Assembly (NCBI GenBank): GCA_934271275.1
Contig: CAKQRD010000001.1
Span: forward strand, 124,001-188,000
Direction of reading: 5' to 3'
Length of the DNA stretch: 64,000 nucleotides
Source of the DNA: an uncultured Clostridia bacterium
GTDB lineage: Bacteria > Bacillota > Clostridia > Christensenellales > Borkfalkiaceae
Shown here: one piece after another, positions 36,164 through 43,929 of the stretch
How the letters are laid out: the number at the start of each line of letters is the position of its first letter
How positions within the stretch are numbered: the stretch's first letter is position 1
Translations under genes and position numbers: made by a program
Notes under the pieces: model-generated
The model's database searches: none
The model's input: the letters and a program-made list of their open reading frames with translations, nothing else
Told to the model about the DNA's origin: nothing

Positions 36164-38169
36164 AAAAGAACGTTCGGAACGTTTTCGCCCTCGTCGGCGC
36201 GGTCGTTTTTTATATCGCGCTGGTTTTGGGCTTGGGCTTTGCGAGGAAAACCGTTTCCGCCGCCCCGACGATAGTCAAAGATTATTCGGGCGTTTCGGTA
36301 AACGCCGTTTCCGTGAAGGACGTTAAAGGCGTTATGAAAATGACCGCTTTTAACTATCTCCCGAACGATTTTGCGGAGCTTAACGAGGTGGTATCTAACG
36401 AAAACACGGGAGCTTCCCCCGCGAAAAGAGGAACTTACCGCTTTTGCATAGATACTCTTTCGGGAGAAGAATGGAACGACTCGGAAAAATTACAAACGCT
36501 TCTTAAACCCGACGGAAACTGGCATCTGACTATGTATATTCCGCCCGTTTTTTCCGCGTGCGCCGTATACGTCCGCTATCAGAACAAGGAGTATATAGGC
36601 TCGATAGACAGGTATAATACGGACTACTACGGCTCGTTTTCCGCGCCGTCCGAGTTCGACGATTCGGTAGTGCATAAAACCGCCACCGAACCCGTTTTTA
36701 TAGACGTTTCCGTTTCTTCCGATCCGAAATATTCCAAAGAATGCATAGTCACTCTCCACTACGAATCGGACAGCGAGAACTTCGCGGGGATTTCGGACGG
36801 AATTTTAATCGGCGAGGACGCGGCGATAAGAAAAGCCGTGGAGAGCAACCGCTCTCTATTGCTTATCGGCGCGATTATAGCCGCTTCTACCCTTTTACTG
36901 TTCCTCTTTATCTGCGTGTTGAAGCGTTCTTTAACCTTCGTGCCGCAGCTGCTGTTCGCCTCGGGAATTTTTGCTTTTTTGTTTTCGGTTTACACGCTTT
37001 TCGGGCTTACGACCGCGCCGTATTTCGCGCTTGCGGTAAAAGGCTTTTCGCTCGGCGTAATGCTTATAGCTTCCGCCTTATATCTGCCGAAAAAGGCTGG
37101 CGGAATACCGGTTTTCTGTCCTGCGATAACGGTAGCCGCGGCGGCGTGCGGATTTCTTTTCGTCGCACCGTTTTTAACGGGCGTTTCCGCGTATAGGACG
37201 CTTTGCACGATTTACGCCGTTTTATCCGTCGTTTGCGTGATTACCGTGCTTTCTTTCTCCGTGTCGGAAGTGATAAACGGCAAGTCGCCTATGCTTCTGT
37301 TTAACGGCGTTCTGGCGGGACTGCTTGCGGCGGACGCGCTGTTCGGAAAAGAGAGCTTTCCGTTCGTCGCACATTCGCCGTCGTTATGGCTGTGCTTTGC
37401 GATGCTCGGAATAACCGTGGTTTTGGGGTTCAGAGAATTTATCAGGGCGGAAATCCGCAACAGGTATCTTACGACGAACCTCGAACGCGAAGTCGAAACG
37501 CAAACGCAGAACCTGAAAGAGGTCATTACGGAGCGCGACAAAATTCTTTTGTACGTCAGCCACGATATGAAAAAAACCGTTCTGAATATGAACGGTTATC
37601 TATACGATTTGCGCGGATATTTAAAAGAACCCGAGCTTGTTGCGAAGGTAGACGTTTTGCTCCAAAAAAACGCGGAACTTAAAAAGGACTTTGCTGATTT
37701 AGGAAAGTACGGCAAGCAAAACTTCGTTGCGGAACAGTCCGAGGTGCTGGATATAAGCCGCGTCATAAACGGCGTGACGGAAGAACTTCGCCCCGACTGC
37801 GAGGCGAACGGCATTGTTTTAACCGTTTCCGTTCCCGAAGAGTTACCGGTCTATGCAAAAAAAGTAGCCGTCGAAAGCGTTATACAAAACCTCGTTCTCA
37901 ACGCGATCGAACATTCGTCCTGCAACCGTCTGGAAGTGTCCGCGGTAAAACGCAAGGGCGTGTGCAGAGTCATGGTCGCGGACGACGGCACGGGCGTCAC
38001 GACGGATAAAGATATTTTCGAGCCTTACGTTTCGGGAACGCCTTCCGAAAGCAATTCCGGACTCGGGCTGTTTCTCGCCCGCTCCGCCGTAGAGTCTATG
38101 CACGGCGAACTTACCTACGAGCGGAAAGATAATTTAACGATATTTTCCGCAACTCTTCCCCTCGCATAG
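36160..38169 (+). CDS. Membrane sensor histidine kinase with 7TM sensor region
   Basis: A 669-residue kinase. A signal-anchor helix is followed by an external domain of about 200 residues and then seven closely spaced membrane helices (about residues 225-425), the layout of 7TMR-DISM sensors. After a short coiled coil come the H-box (YVSHDMKKTVLNMNGYL), N-box (NLVLNAIEHSS), G1 (VADDGTGV) and G2 (GLGLFLARSAVES). It should phosphorylate the preceding regulator; the signal is unknown, and the 7TM part suggests a carbohydrate or small molecule. Confidence 0.9.
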   Translation: MKKNVRNVFALVGAVVFYIALVLGLGFARKTVSAAPTIVKDYSGVSVNAVSVKDVKGVMKMTAFNYLPNDFAELNEVVSNENTGASPAKRGTYRFCIDTLSGEEWNDSEKLQTLLKPDGNWHLTMYIPPVFSACAVYVRYQNKEYIGSIDRYNTDYYGSFSAPSEFDDSVVHKTATEPVFIDVSVSSDPKYSKECIVTLHYESDSENFAGISDGILIGEDAAIRKAVESNRSLLLIGAIIAASTLLLFLFICVLKRSLTFVPQLLFASGIFAFLFSVYTLFGLTTAPYFALAVKGFSLGVMLIASALYLPKKAGGIPVFCPAITVAAAACGFLFVAPFLTGVSAYRTLCTIYAVLSVVCVITVLSFSVSEVINGKSPMLLFNGVLAGLLAADALFGKESFPFVAHSPSLWLCFAMLGITVVLGFREFIRAEIRNRYLTTNLEREVETQTQNLKEVITERDKILLYVSHDMKKTVLNMNGYLYDLRGYLKEPELVAKVDVLLQKNAELKKDFADLGKYGKQNFVAEQSEVLDISRVINGVTEELRPDCEANGIVLTVSVPEELPVYAKKVAVESVIQNLVLNAIEHSSCNRLEVSAVKRKGVCRVMVADDGTGVTTDKDIFEPYVSGTPSESNSGLGLFLARSAVESMHGELTYERKDNLTIFSATLPLA

Positions 38170-38215
38170 TTTTTTGCGTGGGCAGAAAAAAGCAGGCGCA
38201 AGCGGAATTAAGTAA

Positions 38216-38241
38216 AAAACAGCCCGCTCGGACTGTTTTTG
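38216..38241 (+). terminator. Terminator of the two-component operon
   Basis: An AAACAGCCCG/CGGACTGTTT stem (one mismatch) followed by a T-run, about 50 bases after the kinase stop. Confidence 0.65.
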
Positions 38242-38246
38242 TAATA

Positions 38247-38391
38247 TTTGGAGCAGGTGATGGGAAACTCCTCCGCTATCGCTGCGGAGGCAGAGCCGAA
38301 CTTAGTTCTCCCCCGCTACAACCCTTTTCAAAAGAAAAAACACCCCGCTCGGGTGTTTTTTCTTTTGGAGCAGGTGATGGGAATCGAACCC
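38247..38391. repeat. Left 145-bp direct repeat of the island (attL-like)
   Basis: The block is identical to 47734-47878. It holds two copies of the tRNA-Gly 3'-end sequence GGAGCAGGTGATGGGA (from 38250 and 38367) flanking a perfect terminator hairpin (AAAAGAAAAAACACCC and its complement). At 38391, after the T-arm sequence TCGAACCC, the two copies diverge: here the tRNA is cut off, on the right it continues into an intact tRNA gene. This is what an integration event at a tRNA 3' end leaves. Confidence 0.85.
38366..38391 (-). pseudogene. tRNA-Gly 3'-end fragment at left junction
   Basis: The acceptor 3' strand, CCA end and T-arm of tRNA-Gly are present (reverse complement of TGGAGCAGGTGATGGGAATC and onward). 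The anticodon and D arms are missing. Confidence 0.8.
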
Positions 38392-38398
38392 TTTCTCC

Positions 38399-38460
38399 GC
38401 TCTTAAAATCGTCAGTAAATTTCTAACAATTTTTAATTCCTGTGACAATATTGTGACAAA
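38399..38460. repeat. Arm-like repeat R1 next to left junction
   Basis: The segment matches 40347-40404 imperfectly: both start CTCTTAAAATCGT and end with TGTGACAATATTGTGACAAA. The direct TGTGACA pair could be integrase arm-binding sites. From here to 38574 no gene is seen. Confidence 0.6.
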
Positions 38461-38574
38461 ATGAAAAACCGATAAAAATATACCTGATTTGCTACCAAGT
38501 AAAACCCTTTCTCGTCATTTTCTATGCATATACTATACCGTTTTTAACTAACGGATAAAGTCGTCCGCTCCTTT

Positions 38575-39511
38575 TCAGAATTTTTCGTTCTTGCTGATAA
38601 AGTCTATCAAATTCACATTCTTTATTCCGTTGCGTCGTTGCAAAAGATAATCGGTCGTAATTACATATCTCGGATAGTTATCCTTATAATTCCTCTATTT
38701 CTTTTTGCGACAGAACTTTTTCGCCGTTATCGACATAGTCTTTGTTTAATCCGAATATTAAATCGTCAGAATCGCTTTCTCTGAACATAACGAACCTTTT
38801 TCTACTGTATTCTTTTGCCTTTTTAAAAGCGTGGCGCGAACCACTATCGCCTTCGCCTTTACGATAACTCGCGATTAAAATAACCGCCTTAGAATATATC
38901 GCCTGCAACCTATCTCGTTCTATAAATCTTTTAACGTTTCCGTATTTGTTTTTTTGCTCACTTACATATTCGCTAATAATAAGTCCGCCTTTATCAACAA
39001 TTTCTTTTGCCAAATCAATATTTTGTTTTGGATAAACGTTTTCAATGCTCGACGGAAGGAAGGCTATTGTTTTTACGCCGTTTTTAACACTTTCAATATG
39101 CGCTACCGTATCACAGCCCTTTGCAAGTCCGCTTACGACGTTAAAACCTTTTATAGCTAAACTTCTAACAACGTTGCGTTCTCTTTCTATTATTTGGTTA
39201 GTATGAGTCAACACACCTATAACTGCAACATTTTTGTTCGCGTCATTAAGTAGAGTTATATCACCTTTATACACAAAGAAAAACGGCTTTTCGCTATTTT
39301 TGAGTTTAACGTTTGCGTTAGGGAAATTTTTATCAAATACACATATAACGTTTACGCCTTTATCTTCAAGTTCTTGTTTTATTACTTGCACGTCACACGG
39401 AAAAGAATTTATAACCTCTTCATTATAAAAAGACTTCCAAAAGAGAGCATTAGATTTTATAACGCCCGTTTTTATTAAGTTATAAAGTTTTAACGATATA
39501 TCTGTATTCAT
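38575..39511 (-). CDS. DprA-like SLOG protein of a DprA-PRTase module
   Basis: The open frame (38684-39511) encodes 275 residues. It has the DprA/Smf Rossmann core: VAVIGVLTHT at the GxR position, VVSGLAKGCDTVAHIES (residues 125-141), TIAFLPSSIENVYP, GGLIISEYVSE and RFIERDRLQAI. It differs from competence DprA in lacking the classic GSR motif and in its short C-terminus. It follows the phosphoribosyltransferase gene by 5 bases. A DprA-like plus PRTase pair is an established anti-phage gene architecture (DprA-PPRTase, found in P2/P4 satellite hotspots), so defence is the likely role; ssDNA or nucleotide sensing is inference. After the stop, a shifted frame to 38575 encodes 36 plausible further residues (NYPRYVITTDYLLQRRNG...), so the gene may carry a single-base frameshift; coordinates include that tail. 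Confidence 0.85.
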
Positions 39512-39516
39512 AACTT

Positions 39517-40119
39517 TTACCTTGTTTTTGCCGTTACATATAGTATAACACTTTTTGCGCCTAAATCACATAGATATTGTAGACAATCTTCATTAACGTT
39601 AACGCCTTCGGTATAGATATCATCAACCAAAATAATTTTTTTACCTTTAACTTTACTTACATCAACCTTGCAAGTGTCTTTTGTGATACCTTTATAAGGA
39701 TTATCGCCCGTGTTGTTTTCAAGTCTCCAATTATGTGTTGTTTTAGTATCTTTAATTCTTGTAATCGCATCCGTGCCATTAACAAAACCTAGTTTGTTTG
39801 CGCAACTTGAAATAGCCTTTTTGAACATTAATTGACTTTGCTTATACTTGCTTTCTCTTTTAGAACGAGGCATAACGCAAACTGTAAAATTCTTAAAATC
39901 GGATTTATCAAAAATACTTTCCATATCATTAACAAATCTTTCTGAAACCTGAACAAAATCTTCAACTAAATCCAGCTCGTTATATTGATTTGTCATATTT
40001 TTAAGGTGATTGATAAAGTCTGGATTGCCTTGCTTTTGATAACCAACATAATCACAGTTATATAAAGCCAAAACTTTTTTCTCTAAATATTTATTTTCAC
40101 CGATATAAAATTTTTCCAT
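39517..40119 (-). CDS. Phosphoribosyltransferase of a DprA-PRTase module
   Basis: A 200-residue ComF-like phosphoribosyltransferase. The PRPP-binding loop is KIILVDDIYTEGVN (residues 161-174). A preceding segment CVMPRSKRESKYKQSQLMF is the usual ComF-like region for substrate and pyrophosphate contacts. It is first of the two-gene module and has its own promoter. The small substrate is unknown. The pair is bounded by attachment-like sequences on both sides, so it behaves as a cargo unit. Confidence 0.85.
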   Translation of the reverse strand: MEKFYIGENKYLEKKVLALYNCDYVGYQKQGNPDFINHLKNMTNQYNELDLVEDFVQVSERFVNDMESIFDKSDFKNFTVCVMPRSKRESKYKQSQLMFKKAISSCANKLGFVNGTDAITRIKDTKTTHNWRLENNTGDNPYKGITKDTCKVDVSKVKGKKIILVDDIYTEGVNVNEDCLQYLCDLGAKSVILYVTAKTR

Positions 40120-40148
40120 TTAATTCTCATTGAATATTGTTTTCTTTT

Positions 40149-40177
40149 GGTATATCACACAAAAATTGCAAAATCAA
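40149..40177 (-). promoter_or_regulatory. Promoter of the DprA-PRTase module
   Basis: On the minus strand TTGATT and TATACC are 17 bases apart, about 30 bases before the PRTase start. Confidence 0.5.
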
Positions 40178-40268
40178 TGTTTACTGCCAAGTGAAAAGTT
40201 CTAGAAACAGCAATACAGCAAGATAAATCCTTGCTGTTTTAGGCATTGAAAAATTTTTTAATAAAAAC

Positions 40269-40308
40269 AAAGGCGAACTCGTTTCCTAACAAAAACGAAT
40301 TCGCCTTT
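40269..40308 (-). terminator. Hairpin terminator between pseudogene and PRTase
   Basis: Arms AAAGGCGAACTCGTTT and AAACGAATTCGCCTTT (one wobble) form a 16-base stem, followed on the minus strand by a T-rich tract. It isolates the DprA-PRTase unit from minus-strand transcription upstream. Confidence 0.75.
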
Positions 40309-40317
40309 AACTTATTT

Positions 40318-40345
40318 TGTGACGCCTACGGGATTGAACCCCATC
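40318..40345 (-). pseudogene. tRNA-3'-end-like fragment at internal junction
   Basis: Reverse-complemented, this reads like a tRNA T-arm and acceptor strand (GGGGTTCAATCCCGTAGGCG then TCAC). No other tRNA parts are present. It directly precedes repeat R2, as the tRNA-Gly fragment precedes R1. Confidence 0.55.
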
Positions 40346-40346
40346 T

Positions 40347-40404
40347 GCTCTTAAAATCGTTAGTATCTAGCGATTTTTAATTTCTGTGACAATATTGTGA
40401 CAAA
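40347..40404. repeat. Arm-like repeat R2 at internal junction
   Basis: Imperfect copy of 38399-38460, with CTCTTAAAATCGT, TTTTTAATT and the TGTGACAATATTGTGACA direct repeat conserved. Marks a second, internal attachment-like junction. Confidence 0.6.
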
Positions 40405-40425
40405 TTATCTGCCCCTAACGAAATT

Positions 40426-41323
40426 TCATCTTTTTAAGCTATACCTACGATTCTTATCCGCGCCCTCTGCCACGATGATTTTTTCCGCAACAAGTTCTCT
40501 TAAAATCGTTTTTGCACGAGATAATCCGACTTTCAGCAATTCCGCAACGTCTTGACTCGTGACGCTTACTTCTCTTGTAATATACTCTATAACCGCTCGC
40601 TTTTGCACTGCCGATTTTGCCGTCACTTTTTTGCCGTCACTTTTTACCGTCGCTTTTTTGCCGTCACTTTCCGTCCCTTTGTCTTTCATCGATAAAATCA
40701 GCGTTGTCCTCTCCGGCTCCAACGTTTCCGTTATAATCGGTTCGACAAAATTTTGCCGCTTCCAAATCGACATAATATTCGGAATACCACTTCCCGCTCT
40801 TTCCCCTATATTTATCAAAATGAACATTCTGAGCATTGCACTGTTCCGAGGGTCAGACACCCCTCCGCTTTTAGCAGCGTCAATCTCTATTCTGAATCCG
40901 CCGGGGTTAGAAAACGAAATCTCGTCTTTTGTCTTTATTATAACCACACCCTGTCTGCCATAATAATCCGCATTTACCAAACAGTTCGCCAACGCCTCGC
41001 GTAATGCCTCGTGAACAGGCGTATCGTCTACGCGAACACCGTTTTTTATCGCAAACGGATAAAATATTGACGCTTACCTTTTTGGGATTGTTGATTATGT
41101 CCCAAAATTCTTTAATTAAAGCATTCGGAGAGGAAATTCCGCTGTTTGCAACCGAAAGCCGTCCGTCTTTTAATTCTTCCACTCCCAATAACAGAATTCC
41201 CGCGAACGTATTTGCAAAAGCAGAATAAGTTTCCCAAATACTATTCGGCAATCCGCCAAGCGACTTTTTTGCCTCTATTCTGTTATTTTCCTTATACTTT
41301 TCCAAATGCAATAAATCTATCAT
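40426..41323 (-). pseudogene. Broken AlbA_2/ATPase transcriptional regulator
   Basis: Two frames form one damaged gene. The 5' part (from 41323) has the AlbA_2 start NRIEAKKSLGGLPNSIWETYSAFANT-type sequence and ends abruptly near VSVNIL. After a frame change at the A-run around 41040-41050 the second part reads KNGVRVDDTPVHEALREALANCLVNADYYGRQG, then SNPGGFRIEI, DPRNSAMLRMF and GERAGSGIPNIM, the HATPase_4 hallmarks, and a C-terminal winged helix. Roughly 100 or more residues normally between these parts are missing, so there is both a deletion and a frameshift. Intact relatives are divergent AAA_4/Schlafen-like regulators common on mobile elements. Confidence 0.8.
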
Positions 41324-41428
41324 ACATACCGCCTTTTATGCTTATTTTATCATATTTATTTACATTTTTCGACTATTGCACAAAAATATAAATTAAAAAG
41401 CAACCATAGTAGCGAGTAGAAAATAAGG

Positions 41429-41750
41429 TCAATAACATACTTTCGTATACCCTTCTATTTCAATAATTTGCTCCAATTCATTATAAGTCTCTTTCCCGAT
41501 ATATGGAACGTTTACCAAACAATCTTTCAGTTTGCGATTCATATATTTATGCAGTCCATAAATAGAAATCGACTTTCTTCACACTTGAAATTCTCGTCGC
41601 CTGCGGAAAAATATATTTAAAAGCATCAAAGAACTTTATTTTCTTCGCCATCGGTATTAAACAATTATAATAACAATCTTTCAACTCGTTATCCAATTGA
41701 ATCGCCTCTGCCTGCGTATCAAATCGCTTTCTATCGGTTAGATTTTCCAC
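41429..41750 (-). pseudogene. Remnant gene of unknown function
   Basis: A 67-residue frame starting MENLTDRKRFDTQAEA ends at 41547, while a second frame continues directly with ISIYGLHKYMNRKLKDC and LVNVPYIGKETYNEL to a stop near 41429. Continuous protein-like sequence across two frames suggests a single-base frameshift in a small gene. I do not recognise the family. Confidence 0.35.
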
Positions 41751-41867
41751 TTAACAATTATCTTATACACATTATCGAGTTTATAAGCTATAGACATCAG
41801 ATATTCCTATCTGCGTTATTATTCCTTTAATAGCACATATTTTGCATTGCTTTTGCACATAATTATA

Positions 41868-41896
41868 TTGACAAATCGTTTTGGTTTGAGTATAAT
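41868..41896 (+). promoter_or_regulatory. Consensus promoter of the toxin-antitoxin pair
   Basis: TTGACA (41868-41873) and TATAAT (41891-41896) with a 17-base spacer, a perfect sigma-A promoter 31 bases before the antitoxin start. Confidence 0.85.
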
Positions 41897-41927
41897 AACA
41901 ATAGAAAATTAAATTAGAGGTGTTTTT

Positions 41928-42179
41928 ATGGCTAACGTTAACGTCACAATCCGTATGGATGAAAATCTTAAAAAACAAGCGGAAGAACTCTTTTCGGATT
42001 TCGGTCTTTCGTTTAATGCCGCTATGATTATGTTTACAAAACAATCTATTCGCGAACAACGTATCCCTTTTGAAATCACTCGTAATACAATTTCTACGGC
42101 ATCCAACGATGCATTATCTTCCGTCTCTAAAGAACTCATCAACCAAAATATGACGGCGTATAAGGAGCTTGCTGAATGA
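41928..42179 (+). CDS. RelB/DinJ family antitoxin
   Basis: An 83-residue protein with the ribbon-helix-helix start NVTIRMDENLKKQAEELF and FGLSFNAAMIMFTKQ typical of DinJ/RelB antitoxins. The C-terminal part (about 35 residues) should wrap the toxin. It overlaps the toxin gene by ATGA, has a consensus promoter, and probably represses it with the toxin. Confidence 0.88.
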   Translation: MANVNVTIRMDENLKKQAEELFSDFGLSFNAAMIMFTKQSIREQRIPFEITRNTISTASNDALSSVSKELINQNMTAYKELAE

Positions 42180-42559
42180 TATGGCTCTCTCGTGATCAAA
42201 TAGTTTACTTACATAGCGAACTCATTAAAGCCACAGGTGGTTCGGACGGACTTCGTGACGATAATCTTTTACGGTCTGCTTTGCTTTCGCCTATGCAAAC
42301 ATATAATTCTATTGAATTGTTTCCATCTTTAATCGATAAAGCGGTCCGACTAGCTTGCGGGCTTATACAAAACCACCCGTTTATCGATGGCAACAAACGT
42401 ATCGGTGCGCACGCTATGCTTGTAACACTAAAATTGAATGGGATTTCTCTATCATATAGCCAACAAGAATTGTCGTCCGTCTTCTTGCAATTGGCATCAA
42501 GCGAAATCGCTTATGATGAATTAAAAGATTGGGTTCAATCGCATATCGACAACGGGTGA
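42176..42559 (+). CDS. Doc-type Fic toxin
   Basis: A 127-residue protein with the Fic active site HPFIDGNKRIG (H67 to G77), in which D71 and K74 are as in Doc kinases. Length and the motif GGSDGLRDDNLLRSAL match Doc. Doc phosphorylates elongation factor Tu to stop translation; that activity is inferred. The usual partner is Phd, but here it is a RelB/DinJ protein. Confidence 0.9.
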   Translation: MIWLSRDQIVYLHSELIKATGGSDGLRDDNLLRSALLSPMQTYNSIELFPSLIDKAVRLACGLIQNHPFIDGNKRIGAHAMLVTLKLNGISLSYSQQELSSVFLQLASSEIAYDELKDWVQSHIDNG

Positions 42560-42657
42560 CTTAACAGTCTCCCGTTTTTCATATATAAAAATAACGCCGT
42601 CAAGATTTCTCTTTACAACGTTATAATAATACTGTTATTGTTTCATTATATTGCTCC

Positions 42658-42895
42658 TCATTTATACTTTTCTTCTGCCTTATGCAGGTTGTTTTTTATT
42701 CTTTCTCGAAGTTCTACCGGCGTTTTTATCTCTACGTAGTTTAAATATTGCATAGCCCAGTATTCCATTGCGTTAGGGCTTGCCGAAACCACCGCTTCGT
42801 ACTTTCCGTTTCCGCGCGCGTTTAACGTTATGTTTTTACCGAACCAATCCACGACTTGATCTACAACGCACTCGTCGCTGACAAATTTGATTCGT
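42658..42895 (-). pseudogene. C-terminal fragment of a WYL-domain regulator
   Basis: The last 75 or so codons read DECVVDQVVDWFG, YEAVVSASPNAMEYWAMQY and VELRERIKNNLHKAEEKY, matching the C-terminal end of WYL regulators. The frame stays open beyond 42895, but from there it is antisense to an integrase fragment and not protein-like for this family. The helix-turn-helix and main WYL core are gone. Confidence 0.65.
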
Positions 42896-43338
42896 TCCGT
42901 TTCATCGGTAAACATATAGACTACAACAAGAAGTATGCGGACTACATATTCGTAAACGAACTCGGAGAACTCTTCCGCCCCGATTACCTTACTCACTCGT
43001 TTGAAAAGGTTATCCGTCGGCATAACTTAAAGAAAATTCGTTTACACGATTTACGACATTCCTGCGCTTCCATTATGCTATCTAACGGTGTACAGATGAA
43101 ACAGATTCAGGAATGGCTCGGACATTCTAACTTCTCCACTACCGCAGACGTTTACAGCCACCTCGATTTTACTTCCAAATTACAATCCGCAAACGTTATC
43201 TCCTCTGCCTTGTCTAAAAAACGAGTTCCGAAGAAGCTGGACGATTCGTCCGAGTTATCCGAAATAAAAGAAAAGCTGCTCGAACACGGGTTCTCTTCCG
43301 TAGACGAGCTTTTAGAACTCTTGTCGAGCAAACGATGA
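42896..43338 (+). pseudogene. C-terminal fragment of a tyrosine integrase
   Basis: Sequence from about HIDYNKKYADYIF includes LHDLRHSCASIML, EWLGHSNFSTTADVYSHLD, i.e. the second arginine, the histidine and the catalytic tyrosine. The N-terminal arm- and core-binding domains and first catalytic arginine are missing. It abuts the WYL fragment head to head. A remnant of an older element, not functional. Confidence 0.8.
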
Positions 43339-43375
43339 TCTCCTTTTTTGTCTTTTTCTTCCTGCGGGGTTGTAG

Positions 43376-43500
43376 CACGGAGAAAGCCTCCGTAAGTCAA
43401 CGGTATTAAATCGCCGCGTTCTATTCGCATTAAGTCTTACCCTTTCGGTAAGGCTTTCTTTATGCGACGATTTCATACTCCCTCGTTGACTTAGGGGTGG
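43376..43500. ncRNA. Nested-hairpin structured segment, candidate RNA or cruciform
   Basis: Arms nest concentrically: TAAGTCAACG/CGTTGACTTA (43393-43402, 43484-43493), AAATCG/CGATTT, CGCAT/ATGCG, and an inner AGTCTTACC/GGTAAGGCT hairpin. A separate ACGGAG/CTCCGT hairpin lies just upstream. No credible gene occupies 43339-43591. It could be a structured RNA, a recombination or replication site, or a recurrent element sequence. Confidence 0.45.
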
Positions 43501-43591
43501 AGTAAATTTTGTAGTGCGCGGCATCTTCTTTCCCCGTGCTTTTCGTACCCCGCCGAAAAAGGCAAAAAACACATTAAAGGAGTTCAGAATT

Positions 43592-43918
43592 ATGAACAAA
43601 AATAGTTTCAGTTACAAAAAAGGATTCGTTAAGGGTATAGAGATATATTCCGAAAACCTATCAAACAGCGGATATTACGCAGACGCAAACAACAAACTAA
43701 CCATGGAAAACTGCAAGAAGTACGCGGAATCGGGTTTCAAAAAACAAATACGTTTAACCGACAATCAAAAAGATTACTATCAAGGGCTATCCGACGGTAT
43801 CGCTTACAAATACAGAAACGGCGGAACACCGCTTGATACTACTCCGCATTTAAGCCGATTCGAGAAAAGAGAGCAGGCTCACTACTACGGCAACAACATC
43901 GATGATGAGATATTTTAA
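43592..43918 (+). CDS. Small element protein of unknown function
   Basis: A 108-residue hydrophilic protein, rich in K, Y, N and D, with no signal peptide or membrane helix. The ATG at 43592 has AAAGGAG 9 bases upstream, and is preferred over the open frame extending to 43514. Stretches such as DYYQGLSDGIAYKYRNGG are well formed but not a family I know. It lies 11 bases before the sigma-like gene, forming an operon; an element regulatory role is a guess. Confidence 0.7.
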   Translation: MNKNSFSYKKGFVKGIEIYSENLSNSGYYADANNKLTMENCKKYAESGFKKQIRLTDNQKDYYQGLSDGIAYKYRNGGTPLDTTPHLSRFEKREQAHYYGNNIDDEIF

Positions 43919-43929
43919 GGAGTGAGATT

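Noticed and set aside
38178..38426. 82-codon plus-strand frame across the left repeat
   Set aside because: It runs through tRNA fragments and a terminator hairpin, and its peptide is a translation of those elements.
40318..40345. A functional tRNA gene at the internal junction
   Set aside because: Only a T-arm and part of an acceptor strand are present; no anticodon arm can be folded.
42896..43023. N-terminal half of the 121-codon minus-strand frame ending at 42658
   Set aside because: That half is antisense to the integrase fragment; only the part left of about 42895 resembles a protein (WYL C-terminus).
43152..43599. Minus-strand frames across 43.2-43.6 kb
   Set aside because: They cover the integrase fragment and the hairpin region in antisense and read as basic, low-quality sequence without starts.
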